This document shows, piece after piece, positions 1 through 7,739 of a stretch of 25,984 nt of DNA (position 1 is the stretch's first letter; the number at the start of each line of letters is the position of its first letter). This stretch comes from an uncultured Coprococcus sp. (GTDB lineage Bacteria; Bacillota_A; Clostridia; Lachnospirales; Lachnospiraceae), in the NCBI GenBank assembly GCA_900767685.1, contig CAAGAB010000282.1:1-25984 (forward strand), read 5' to 3'. The notes below the pieces were generated by a model. It saw only the letters and a program-made list of their open reading frames with translations, did not search any database and was not told the DNA's origin. Made by a program: the position numbers and the translations under genes.

Positions 1-14
1 AGAAGGGCCAGTAA

Positions 15-54
15 ATATCAGAGGATATCAGCAGACATCAACAGATATCAGAAA
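15..54. repeat. Four-unit, 10-bp-period tandem repeat before atpC
   Basis: Four 10-bp units begin at 15, 25, 35 and 45, each starting ATATCAG or ACATCAA. They lie just upstream of the atpC ribosome binding site. A TAA at 12-14 could be the stop of the preceding gene (atpD would be expected), in which case the array fills the intergenic gap. A second frame stays open until a TAG at 65-67, so the array might instead encode the tail of that gene. The window edge prevents a decision. Confidence 0.6.
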
Positions 55-67
55 AGGAAGTGCATAG

Positions 68-472
68 ATGAATACATTTTATCTGAGAGTTATTTCCAGT
101 AATAAGATATTCTTCGACGGCCGGGCAGAGAAAATAGTTCTTCCACTTGGAGATGGAGAGAAAGCGGTTCTTGCACATCATGAGAATATGGTCATAGCTA
201 CCAGCATAGGAGAGATCAGGATCACCACCAGTAAAGGTGAGCAGGTCATAGGTGTTGTGGGCGAAGGCTTTGTTCAGATAGTAAATAACCGAGTTGTCCT
301 TATCGTGGATTCCGCAGAGAAACCGGAGGATATCGACAGAGTCAGAGCCAACGAGGCGAAGATCAGAGCGGAAGAGAGACTCAGACAGAAAGAGAGTCTG
401 AAGGAATACAAGCAGAGCGAGGCATCTCTTGCGCGTGCTCTCACGAGGCTTAAGGTAACAGAAAAGATATAA
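68..472 (+). CDS. atpC: F1Fo ATP synthase epsilon subunit
   Basis: This 134-residue protein has the usual length and layout of the F1 epsilon subunit. An N-terminal beta-sandwich (about residues 1-85) contains the family pattern around LRVISSNKIFFDG and the segment VVGEGFVQIVNNRVVLIVDSA. A charged C-terminal helical hairpin follows (about 88-130). Epsilon sits in the central stalk, couples rotation of the c-ring to catalysis in F1, and restrains wasteful ATP hydrolysis. The start is supported by an AGGAAG ribosome binding site at 56-61. atpC is normally the last gene of the atp operon, which fits the terminator hairpin about 125 bp downstream; atpD would lie off the left edge. Identification is from overall sequence pattern and is confident. 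Confidence 0.95.
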   Translation: MNTFYLRVISSNKIFFDGRAEKIVLPLGDGEKAVLAHHENMVIATSIGEIRITTSKGEQVIGVVGEGFVQIVNNRVVLIVDSAEKPEDIDRVRANEAKIRAEERLRQKESLKEYKQSEASLARALTRLKVTEKI

Positions 473-595
473 AACCCAGCGCAGAAACCCCAAGCGCCTG
501 CTTGCTGGCATTTGAGTCTGGAAGAAGCCCGTCAGTCGAAAGATGCAGCGGGGCGAAGACAGAGCGCGGCAGCGTGGGATTTTGAGTCTATGGTA
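473..595. other. Structured non-coding spacer with two diverged direct repeats
   Basis: No convincing gene lies in the 450 bp between atpC and the acyltransferase. In this part, two copies of a motif of about 27 bp, starting AGCGC and ending TTTGAGTCT, lie at 493-519 and 563-589. The outer ends (AAAACCCAGC near 472 and GTGGGATTTT near 575-584) are imperfect inverted complements, so the segment may fold as one unit. Base composition is more GC-rich than the AT-rich stretch after it. The role is unknown; it could be a degenerate intergenic repeat or an RNA structure. Confidence 0.4.
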
Positions 596-642
596 AAAAG
601 GCAGTGCTAAACATCATTTGAATTTGGTGGGCACTGCCTTTT
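596..642 (+). terminator. Intrinsic terminator after atpC
   Basis: The arms AAAAGGCAGTGC (597-608 region) and GCACTGCCTTTT (631-642) are exact complements around a loop of about 23 nt, ending in TTTT. This is a good Rho-independent terminator for the ATP synthase operon. Because the 5' arm starts with A residues, it may also work on the opposite strand. Confidence 0.75.
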
Positions 643-771
643 GAAATGTAGTGAAGAGAGCACAAAGCTGTATATTAATTATGTGGTATGGTGGAGTATG
701 TGAGTTGAGAAAAATTCTCATTTTAGCCACTTTATAGCTATATAACAACTACATAATAAGGAAAATGTTAC

Positions 772-800
772 TTGACAACATTTGCCAATGCTGAGAGAAT
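772..800 (+). promoter_or_regulatory. Candidate sigma-A promoter for the acyltransferase gene
   Basis: A perfect TTGACA at 772-777 is followed after 17 bp by GAGAAT at 795-800, which matches TATAAT at four of six positions. It is the best promoter-like pair between the atp terminator and the acyltransferase start and would give a leader of about 115 nt. Confidence 0.5.
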
Positions 801-844
801 ATCTAGATAGTATATGGCAAAAATTTGCAAAACAGTATATGAGA

Positions 845-870
845 GTGTGCATGTATATGCACACGTTTTT
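845..870 (+). promoter_or_regulatory. Palindromic hairpin with T-tract in acyltransferase leader
   Basis: GTGTGCAT (845-852) and ATGCACAC (857-864) form a perfect 8-bp inverted repeat with a 4-nt loop, followed directly by GTTTTT. It lies between the candidate promoter at 772-800 and the start codon at 923. It could be an attenuator-type terminator in the leader RNA, or a protein-binding operator. The sequence alone cannot separate these. Confidence 0.5.
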
Positions 871-922
871 GAGTTAAAAGGTCGATCAGAGTTTTTGAAA
901 AGGTATTTGGTTAGAGGTATTT

Positions 923-1648
923 ATGTTAAGATTTATTTGGGTAATAGTTTCGTGTCTGTTTCTTATCATGTACTATGTGCCAAAGATGTCGTATTATGCC
1001 AGACACCCGCAAAAATATAGTGAGGATGTATGCTATCAGATGGCGCAGGTTATGTGTAATCATGTAAGAAGACGAGCATTTATCAATACGGTGGCAACGG
1101 GTTTGGAAAATCTGCCTAAAGATGGTGGTTATATCATGTATGCCAATCATCAGGGAAAGTATGATGTGTTGGGAGTTATAGTTTCGCATGACCAACCAAT
1201 CACATATGTCATGGATGCCAAGAGATCCAAGCTATTTATAGCAGATCAGCTGACAAATCTGCTAAAGGCGCAGAGATTGGACAAAGATGACATCAAACAG
1301 CAGGTGAAAGTTATAAATGATGTAGCCACTGAGATCAAAGCGGGCAGGAGATATATACTTTTTCCTGAAGGCGGATATGATCACAGTCATAATGAACTTA
1401 AGGAGTTCATGCCGGGAAGTTTCAAGATTGCAAAGAAGGCGAAGTGCCCGATAGTTCCTGTCGTGTTGTACGATTCATTTAAGCCATTTGAGGGGTGGTC
1501 ACTCAGGAGGGTGACGACTCAACTGGCATTTTTGGAGCCTATCCCGTATGAGGCAATTGCGGATAAGAATACGACTGAGATAAGGGATATGGTAGTTGAA
1601 CACATTCAGAAGAAGCTTGACACCATGGAGACAATGAATTGTTGGTGA
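923..1648 (+). CDS. plsC: PlsC-type 1-acylglycerol-3-phosphate acyltransferase
   Basis: This 241-residue protein has the glycerolipid acyltransferase signature: the H-x4-D catalytic motif in NHQGKYD (H76, D81), the FPEGG motif (147-151) that binds the phosphate of the acceptor, and the later VPV strand (178-180). A hydrophobic N-terminal segment (residues 3-21) should anchor it in the membrane. By family, it acylates the sn-2 position of lysophosphatidate to make phosphatidate, the precursor of membrane phospholipids. The start follows an AGAGGT ribosome binding site. It stands alone between two hairpins, so it is probably monocistronic. The family is certain; the acceptor is inferred, since related enzymes acylate other lysolipids, and plsC is used here in that broad sense. 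Confidence 0.85.
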   Translation: MLRFIWVIVSCLFLIMYYVPKMSYYARHPQKYSEDVCYQMAQVMCNHVRRRAFINTVATGLENLPKDGGYIMYANHQGKYDVLGVIVSHDQPITYVMDAKRSKLFIADQLTNLLKAQRLDKDDIKQQVKVINDVATEIKAGRRYILFPEGGYDHSHNELKEFMPGSFKIAKKAKCPIVPVVLYDSFKPFEGWSLRRVTTQLAFLEPIPYEAIADKNTTEIRDMVVEHIQKKLDTMETMNCW

Positions 1649-1731
1649 TACTGTACATGTATGCATATTGATAAACATCGCAGAATCATGTTCAATGTTC
1701 TGACATAAAGATAGATTTGGATGATAAAGAA

Positions 1732-1800
1732 GGAGACCGGTATTTATGGAAGTTACTCTTTATAGAAGTTACTTTTCACATAAACGCCGGTTTTCTCTTT
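1732..1800 (+). terminator. Probable terminator after the acyltransferase gene
   Basis: GAGACCGG (1733-1740) with the following TATTTAT can pair with ATAAACGCCGG and TTTTCTC (1780-1797), leaving a loop of about 35 nt, and a T-rich tail follows to 1800. The loop holds a short direct repeat (GAAGTTACT, twice, 20 bp apart). The stem is imperfect, so this is a moderate call. Confidence 0.4.
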
Positions 1801-1802
1801 GC

Positions 1803-1831
1803 TTGACTATATCAGAACAGGTGAATACAAT
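1803..1831 (+). promoter_or_regulatory. Sigma-A promoter for the 1872 gene
   Basis: TTGACT (1803-1808) and TACAAT (1826-1831) are separated by 17 bp, each one mismatch from consensus. The pair sits 40 bp before the start of the membrane protein gene and right after the putative terminator. It may drive the whole rightward run including hydG and hydF. Confidence 0.7.
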
Positions 1832-1871
1832 ATAAAAGGATAATTTTTTATAAAGGATTGGGATCAAAGAT

Positions 1872-2516
1872 ATGGGGAAAAGTAGATTAAAGCACAATGA
1901 TTCGAGTGAAAATTCGACAAAAAAAACGAACAAAGATGTGGATAATAAGATTGACAAAAGAAATAGTTTCCTGAAGAAACTTATAATAGTTTTGGCAGTG
2001 GCGATCGCGGTGACTTTTACGGTGTTCTTTGTTATATATTACAGATTTTCGTATCGTGCAGACAGACTGACAAAGGAGACTGCCAGAATATATGCATTTG
2101 GCGATGGCAGCGAGATGGCGGATCATGTCGCACCGGGTTACATCGAGAAGTATGAGAGCAAGTCCAAGGTGCTATCTGTCAGTGATATCCAGGATATATA
2201 TATAGGCAAGTTCAGAACCTATGTGGATGAGAAGATCGGGGAGATCGATAAGATAGAGTGCAAGATAACCGATATTCAGGCGGTAAGCAATGTTGAGGAC
2301 TTTCAGCAGGCATTTGAGGACAATGGTGTCAAGGGCGTGTCACAGTACAGGACTGTGGATGCGGATTGGATAGTGACAAATAAAAATGGCGATGAGGTGA
2401 CGATCCACATTCAGGAGGCTGTACTTAAGTGTGATGCCGGCTGGTTCGTGGATTATGTGCTGCTTCCAGAGGAGATAAGTGGAATCGGCTCGCCGGAGGC
2501 TGTGGGAGAAGAGTAG
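1872..2516 (+). CDS. Single-pass membrane protein of unknown function
   Basis: I do not recognise this 214-residue protein. Residues 1-34 are highly charged and polar (Lys, Asn, Asp, Ser rich). One strong hydrophobic helix follows at about 36-58, and then an exported-looking domain of about 155 residues with no cysteine pair or known catalytic motif. The layout suggests a bitopic protein with its N-terminus inside the cell. The outer part, with conserved-looking patches such as SQYRTVDADWIVTN and a short acidic tail, resembles small ligand or scaffold domains but cannot be assigned. It has its own good promoter (1803-1831) and lies 90 bp upstream of hydG, so co-transcription is possible. Nothing shows a role in hydrogenase maturation. 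Confidence 0.7.
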   Translation: MGKSRLKHNDSSENSTKKTNKDVDNKIDKRNSFLKKLIIVLAVAIAVTFTVFFVIYYRFSYRADRLTKETARIYAFGDGSEMADHVAPGYIEKYESKSKVLSVSDIQDIYIGKFRTYVDEKIGEIDKIECKITDIQAVSNVEDFQQAFEDNGVKGVSQYRTVDADWIVTNKNGDEVTIHIQEAVLKCDAGWFVDYVLLPEEISGIGSPEAVGEE

Positions 2517-2606
2517 ACAGAATGAAGACTTTTACTAGTTTGGATATATGTACAGTGTGCATTTGATTGGAAGAGCATACAGTATATGAGAAAGAAGGCA
2601 GAAGAA

Positions 2607-4025
2607 ATGTATGATGTGAGATCCATGAAGGCGGAGGACTTCATAGATGACGCAGAGATCAGGGAGACTCTTGATTATGCGGACAGGAACAAGGACAATG
2701 TGGAGCTCATAGACTCTATAATCGAGAAGGCAAAGCTCAGGAAGGGGCTGACACACAGGGAGGCATCGGTGCTCCTCGCATGTGAGATGCCAGACAAGAC
2801 AGCGGAGATCTGTGATCTGGCTGAACAGATAAAGAAGGATTTCTACGGCAACAGGATAGTCATGTTTGCGCCGCTGTATCTGTCGAATTACTGTGTAAAT
2901 GGCTGCGTATATTGTCCGTATCACATTAAGAACAAGCATATTGCCAGAAAGAAGCTCACACAGGATGAGGTGAGACGGGAAGTCATCGCATTACAGGATA
3001 TGGGTCACAAGAGACTTGCCATAGAGGCGGGGGAGGATCCGCAGATGAATCCTATAGAGTACATTCTTGAGTGTATAGATACTATTTACAGTATCAGACA
3101 CAAGAACGGTGCCATAAGGCGAGTAAATGTAAATATAGCAGCCACCACAGTGGAGAATTACAGAAAACTCCATGAGGCGGGCATAGGAACATATATATTG
3201 TTCCAGGAGACATATGATAAGGAGGCTTACGAAAAGCTTCATCCGTATGGACCAAAGCATGACTATGCATATCACACTGAGGCTATGGACCGTGCCATGG
3301 AGGGTGGCATAGATGATGTTGGTCTGGGAGTACTCTTTGGTCTGGACAAATACAGATATGAATTTGCAGGACTTCTCATGCATGCAGAGCATCTTGAGGC
3401 AGTTCACGGCGTTGGACCACACACCATAAGTGTTCCGAGAGTAAAGAAGGCGGATGATATCGACCCGGATGCGTTTGACAATGGAATAAGTGATGATATT
3501 TTCTGTAAGATCGCGGCGTGCATCAGGATAGCAGTTCCGTATACAGGCATGATCATCTCTACGAGAGAGAATCCAAAGGTGAGGGATGAGATCATAAGAC
3601 TTGGCGTGTCTCAGATAAGCGGAGGCTCCAAGACCAGTGTGGGTGGCTATTATGAGCCGGAGCCGGAGGATGAGAAGTCAGAGCAGTTTGATGTCAGCGA
3701 TACAAGAACCTTGGATCAGGTCGTGAACTGGCTTATGACGAAGGGGTATATCCCGTCATTCTGTACGGCATGCTACAGGGAGGGCAGAACCGGAGACAGG
3801 TTCATGAGCCTTTGCAAGAGTGGCCAGATACAGAACTGCTGCCATCCAAATGCTCTCATGACGCTGGAGGAGTATCTGGTGGATTACGCATCACCTGAGA
3901 CCGCGGAGCTTGGACGGAGGCTTATACAGGACGAGCTTAAGAACATTCCAAATGAAAAGGTCAGACAGGTAGTGGTTGAGAGACTTGACAGGATAAAGCA
4001 TGGGGACAGAGATTTCAGGTTCTAA
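2607..4025 (+). CDS. hydG: [FeFe]-hydrogenase maturase HydG (radical SAM tyrosine lyase)
   Basis: HydG cleaves tyrosine with a radical SAM centre to p-cresol, CO and cyanide, and builds the Fe(CO)2CN synthon used for the H-cluster. This copy is 472 residues, the usual length. The radical SAM cysteines are C96-x3-C100-x2-C103 (CVNGCVYC). The C-terminal cluster motif C-x2-C-x22-C is intact at C386, C389 and C412. The RDFRF ending also fits the family. I place the start at 2607 (MYDVRS), behind a GAAGG ribosome binding site and matching the typical MYNV-type N-terminus. An in-frame ATG at 2586 would add seven residues. hydF follows after 74 bp. Assignment is very secure. Confidence 0.97.
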   Translation: MYDVRSMKAEDFIDDAEIRETLDYADRNKDNVELIDSIIEKAKLRKGLTHREASVLLACEMPDKTAEICDLAEQIKKDFYGNRIVMFAPLYLSNYCVNGCVYCPYHIKNKHIARKKLTQDEVRREVIALQDMGHKRLAIEAGEDPQMNPIEYILECIDTIYSIRHKNGAIRRVNVNIAATTVENYRKLHEAGIGTYILFQETYDKEAYEKLHPYGPKHDYAYHTEAMDRAMEGGIDDVGLGVLFGLDKYRYEFAGLLMHAEHLEAVHGVGPHTISVPRVKKADDIDPDAFDNGISDDIFCKIAACIRIAVPYTGMIISTRENPKVRDEIIRLGVSQISGGSKTSVGGYYEPEPEDEKSEQFDVSDTRTLDQVVNWLMTKGYIPSFCTACYREGRTGDRFMSLCKSGQIQNCCHPNALMTLEEYLVDYASPETAELGRRLIQDELKNIPNEKVRQVVVERLDRIKHGDRDFRF

Positions 4026-4099
4026 CATGGATATGGACACTCACATATGTGTGTGATGTACGTGATGTTCAGACAAACCCGAAAATAGGAGGTTCGAAA

Positions 4100-5353
4100 A
4101 TGGGACTTAACGATACGCCATCGGCGAACAGAGTGCATATAGGATTCTTCGGCTGCAGAAACGCGGGCAAATCCAGCCTTGTGAATGCGGTCACGGGACA
4201 GAGCCTGGCGGTGGTGTCCGATGTGGCTGGAACGACCACGGATCCTGTGTATAAGTCCATGGAACTATTGCCACTTGGTCCGGTAGTCATAGTGGACACG
4301 CCGGGAATAGACGATGCGGGAAGTCTGGGAGAACTCAGGGTGGCAAAGACCAGGCAGGTGCTGTCAAAGGTGGATGTGGCGGTGCTTGTGGTGGATGCAA
4401 CCGCGGATATGCCGCAGGCGGACAGAGAACTTCTCGATCTGTTCCGGGAGAAGAATATAAATCATATAATTGCATACAATAAGAGCGATGCCTCACAGGA
4501 GCTGATGGCAAAATGTGGCTTGACAGATGAAACTGGTACTTCCATCTGGGTCAGTGCGGAAAAGGGATATGGAATACATGAGCTTAAGGAACTGATAGGA
4601 AAGCTGACTACAACGGATACCATGACAAAAAGGCTTGTGGGAGATCTGCTTAGTCCTGGTGATGTGGTCGTGCTTGTTATACCGATAGATTCCGCGGCTC
4701 CAAAGGGAAGACTTATCCTTCCGCAGCAGCAGGTGATCAGGGATGTACTTGAGGCAGGAGCTATATCAGTTGTGTGCCGTGACACGGAGCTTGCTGACAC
4801 GTTGGAGAGATTTGGCAGTCAGGTATCGTTGGTCATAACGGATTCCCAGGCATTTGGAAAGGTGATGAAGATAGTGCCTGAAGACATCTATATGACGTCA
4901 TTCTCAATACTTATGGCGAGGTTTAAGGGCCAGCTTGAAACGGCGGTTTTTGGGGCACATGTTCTGGACGAGCTGAGAGATGAAGGCGGCATAGAAAGAC
5001 AAGCAGATACGAAAAGAGATATTCCCAAGATACTCATAGCCGAGGGCTGCACCCATCATAGACAATGCGATGACATAGGGACGGTCAAGCTTCCGGGATG
5101 GATAAGAAACTACACGGGGCTTGAGCCTGAGTTTGCATTTGTCAGTGGAACGGAGTTCCCGGATGATCTGACAGGATATGATCTGATCATCCACTGCGGA
5201 GGGTGCATGCTAAATGAGAGAGAGATGAAGAACAGGCAGCAAATGGCGCAGCAGCAGGGAGTTCCTATGACAAATTATGGAACGGCTATAGCGCATATGA
5301 ATGGTATACTGGAGCGGAGTCTCAGGGTATTTAATGGCATATACGATAATTGA
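4100..5353 (+). CDS. hydF: [FeFe]-hydrogenase maturation GTPase HydF
   Basis: HydF is the GTPase scaffold that receives the diiron precursor made by HydE and HydG and hands it to apo-hydrogenase. The 417-residue protein shows the GTPase motifs G1 GCRNAGKS (18-25), G3 DTPG (66-69) and G4 NKSD (127-130). A middle dimerisation region follows, then the C-terminal cluster ligands C317-x-H319 and H365-C366-x2-C369, the C-x-H...H-C-x2-C signature of HydF. I chose the start at 4100 because AGGAGGT lies at 4088-4094. A longer in-frame start at 4049 lacks such a site. It directly follows hydG, and the two are almost certainly one operon. hydE is not in this window. Confidence 0.96.
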   Translation: MGLNDTPSANRVHIGFFGCRNAGKSSLVNAVTGQSLAVVSDVAGTTTDPVYKSMELLPLGPVVIVDTPGIDDAGSLGELRVAKTRQVLSKVDVAVLVVDATADMPQADRELLDLFREKNINHIIAYNKSDASQELMAKCGLTDETGTSIWVSAEKGYGIHELKELIGKLTTTDTMTKRLVGDLLSPGDVVVLVIPIDSAAPKGRLILPQQQVIRDVLEAGAISVVCRDTELADTLERFGSQVSLVITDSQAFGKVMKIVPEDIYMTSFSILMARFKGQLETAVFGAHVLDELRDEGGIERQADTKRDIPKILIAEGCTHHRQCDDIGTVKLPGWIRNYTGLEPEFAFVSGTEFPDDLTGYDLIIHCGGCMLNEREMKNRQQMAQQQGVPMTNYGTAIAHMNGILERSLRVFNGIYDN

Positions 5354-5419
5354 TGCAGAAAACAAAAGGGCAGTTCAGTTGATGTTAATACCGCCGGGGG
5401 GCGGAAGAATGGAGATCAT

Positions 5420-6334
5420 ATGGCTAAGACAGGATTGGTACTTGAAGGCGGCGGACAGAGAGGTATATATACCGCAGGTGTTCTGGACGTTTTTATGGAT
5501 AATGATATAGAAGTGGACGGTGTGATCGGTGTGTCTGCCGGAGCGATACATGGGCTCTCCTATGTGGCAAGACAGAGAGGCCGAAATATGAGATACAATA
5601 TGAAGTACAGGAATAACAAGCATTACATGAGTATGTATTCGCTCATAACAACGGGAGATATATGCGGCGAGCAGTTCTGCTACCACGATATCCCGGAGAG
5701 ATTGGATCCTTTGGATTATGACGCATTTGTGGCAAATCCCACCAGATTCTATGTTGGCTGTTCCAATCTAGAGACAGGTGAGGCTGAGTATCTCGAGTGC
5801 ACAGATATGCGTAACCCAGCGGATGTGAATAAGGTCAGGGCATCGGCATCGCTGCCACTTATATCCAATACGGTAGAGGTCGATGGGATGAAGCTGCTTG
5901 ACGGCGGAGTGTCGGACAGCATCCCGATATTTGCGTTCAGAAGGATGGGGTATAGAAGAAATATAGTGATCCTCACAAGACCTGAGGGTTACAGAAAAGG
6001 TCCGGACAGGATGCTCAGGCTGGAAGCAGGTAGATACAGGGAATATCCGGAATTTGTCAGAAGGTGCCATATGAGGCATCTGTACTATAATAAGACTCTG
6101 GATAAGCTGGAGGAGCTTGAAAAGCAGGGAGACACTCTGATAATCAGGCCGAGTCAGACCATAGAGATATCAAGACTTGAGAAGAAACCGGAGATGATCG
6201 AGGCTATGTATGAGCTGGGTGTATATGATGCAAAAGAGAAATTACAGCAGGTGAAAGAATTTCTCAGGGAAAGCAGGGAAGATGCACATGGACAGGCAGA
6301 GAAACAGACAGCGGTCACAGAGGAAGAACGATAA
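5420..6334 (+). CDS. Patatin-like phospholipase family protein
   Basis: The 304-residue protein has all patatin active-site parts: the glycine-rich oxyanion loop EGGGQRG (9-15), the nucleophile elbow GVSAG with S39, the ASASLP segment (141-146) and the catalytic-dyad aspartate in DGG (D161). Such enzymes are Ser-Asp lipid acyl hydrolases. The remainder resembles the bacterial YjjU-like group, with a helical C-terminal region. There is no signal peptide, so it should act in the cytoplasm or at the inner face of the membrane. It starts behind GGAG at 5411-5414, lies 66 bp after hydF, and its last 53 bp overlap the next gene. The substrate is unknown. Co-transcription with the hyd genes is likely but a shared function is not implied. 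Confidence 0.88.
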   Translation: MAKTGLVLEGGGQRGIYTAGVLDVFMDNDIEVDGVIGVSAGAIHGLSYVARQRGRNMRYNMKYRNNKHYMSMYSLITTGDICGEQFCYHDIPERLDPLDYDAFVANPTRFYVGCSNLETGEAEYLECTDMRNPADVNKVRASASLPLISNTVEVDGMKLLDGGVSDSIPIFAFRRMGYRRNIVILTRPEGYRKGPDRMLRLEAGRYREYPEFVRRCHMRHLYYNKTLDKLEELEKQGDTLIIRPSQTIEISRLEKKPEMIEAMYELGVYDAKEKLQQVKEFLRESREDAHGQAEKQTAVTEEER

Positions 6335-7739
6335 ATATAACACACTGATACTCTCTGGGATGGATATCCCGGAGAGTGTATATACACAAAAGAAGGCACA
6401 GGAGAATCAGAGCAAAATGGCTGAGACTCCGGTGCCTTCTCTTATTTTATCGCTCTCGGTGTCCACGGTCATCACTATGCTTGTGGCGACCACGTACAAT
6501 ATCGTAGCCACTTATTTTGTGGCGGATCTCGGCGAGTCTGCTGTTGCGGCGGTGGGGCTCATGTTCTCTGTCATGGCACTTATCCAGGCTGTAGGTTATA
6601 CCTGGGGGATGGGGGCGGGCAGTGAGATCGCAAGGCTCCTTGGGCAGCAGAATAAAAGGGCGGCAGAGCATGCTCTGGCGACGGCGCTTGCAGGTGGTGT
6701 GGTGTCAGGTGTAGTCATGGCTGTGGTATTTGGAATATTCAGATCAGAAATTATAAGTCTGCTTGGAGCGACGGATACGAGTCAGGAATTGGCGGAGCAG
6801 TATGGAATATATATTATGATGGGCGCGCCGGTGATGTGCGGAGCATATGTGCTCAACAATGCTCTGAGAGCGGAGGGACAGCCGTACCTTGCACTTGTGG
6901 GAATAGTTGCCGGAGGCGTGACAAATGCTGTACTGGATTATGTTCTTATAAAGGTACTGGGATTTGGGATAGGAGCTGCGGGGATCGCCACATTTGCCGG
7001 GCAGGCGGTGAGTCTGGTTATCATGTATGCGTGCGTCAGGGCCAGATTCAGCGTGGTCAGGCTGCACATAGGTGATCTGTGGAAATTCAAGGGCGCAGTG
7101 CAGATCGTCAGGATCGGTATGCCTTCATTTCTCAGACAGGGGCTTATGTGTGTTGCCGCTGTTTTGTTGAGCCGGAGATGCCAGCGGTATGGGGACACAG
7201 TGCTTGCCAATATAACTGTGGCAAATAAGATATTTGCGGTCGTATTTGCCGTTCTTGTGGGATACGGGCAGGGATTTGCACCTGTGTGCGGATTCGCGTA
7301 TGGAGCCAGGATGTACAGAAGAGTCAAAAGATCCCTGAATTTCACCATGGTGACTTCGGTGGTGTTCATGGTGATGATGGGAGCCGTGTCATATCTGTGG
7401 GCGGACAGACTGTGCGGAGTGTTTATGGAGGATGCTGGACTTGCGGCTCTTTCCCTGAGAGCGCATGCTGTATCTATGCCGTTTTCGGCGGTGTGTCTTG
7501 TGATGGGAATGTACTATCAGGCTCTGGGAGTATATGGAAAAGCCACACTCATATCCGCCCTGAGACAGGGAATCTTCTTTATTCCCCTCATATGGCTGCT
7601 GCCAGTCTGGTATGGCGAACATGGTGTGGCTGTAGTTCAGGCTGCTGCGGATATATTGTCCGGCGTCACAGCCCTGGTGTTCTGGTTTATCTGTCAGAGG
7701 ACTTTCCGTACACAAATGAAAAGTAGTCAGTGCCGATGA
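6282..7739 (+). CDS. MATE-family multidrug/toxin efflux transporter
   Basis: This protein of up to 485 residues has about twelve hydrophobic helices in two similar halves, the MATE architecture. The first half holds segments typical of the family (NIVATYFVADLGESAVAAVG, then a GMGAGSEIARLLGQ loop). The second half repeats the pattern around GYGQGFAPVCGFAYGA. MATE proteins export cationic drugs or metabolites using Na+ or H+ gradients. The start is uncertain. The ATG at 6282 or 6288 lies inside the patatin gene with an AGGGA site nearby; downstream ATGs at 6360 and 6417 would remove the charged, non-conserved N-terminal 26-45 residues and avoid the overlap. The 3' end overlaps the convergent LTA-synthase-like gene by 53 bp. 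Confidence 0.9.
   Translation: MHMDRQRNRQRSQRKNDKYNTLILSGMDIPESVYTQKKAQENQSKMAETPVPSLILSLSVSTVITMLVATTYNIVATYFVADLGESAVAAVGLMFSVMALIQAVGYTWGMGAGSEIARLLGQQNKRAAEHALATALAGGVVSGVVMAVVFGIFRSEIISLLGATDTSQELAEQYGIYIMMGAPVMCGAYVLNNALRAEGQPYLALVGIVAGGVTNAVLDYVLIKVLGFGIGAAGIATFAGQAVSLVIMYACVRARFSVVRLHIGDLWKFKGAVQIVRIGMPSFLRQGLMCVAAVLLSRRCQRYGDTVLANITVANKIFAVVFAVLVGYGQGFAPVCGFAYGARMYRRVKRSLNFTMVTSVVFMVMMGAVSYLWADRLCGVFMEDAGLAALSLRAHAVSMPFSAVCLVMGMYYQALGVYGKATLISALRQGIFFIPLIWLLPVWYGEHGVAVVQAAADILSGVTALVFWFICQRTFRTQMKSSQCR

Noticed and set aside
814..1020. 68-residue frame overlapping the start of the acyltransferase gene
   Set aside because: It overlaps the palindromic leader hairpin and the clear PlsC start in another frame, has no good ribosome binding site, and its content is not protein-like.
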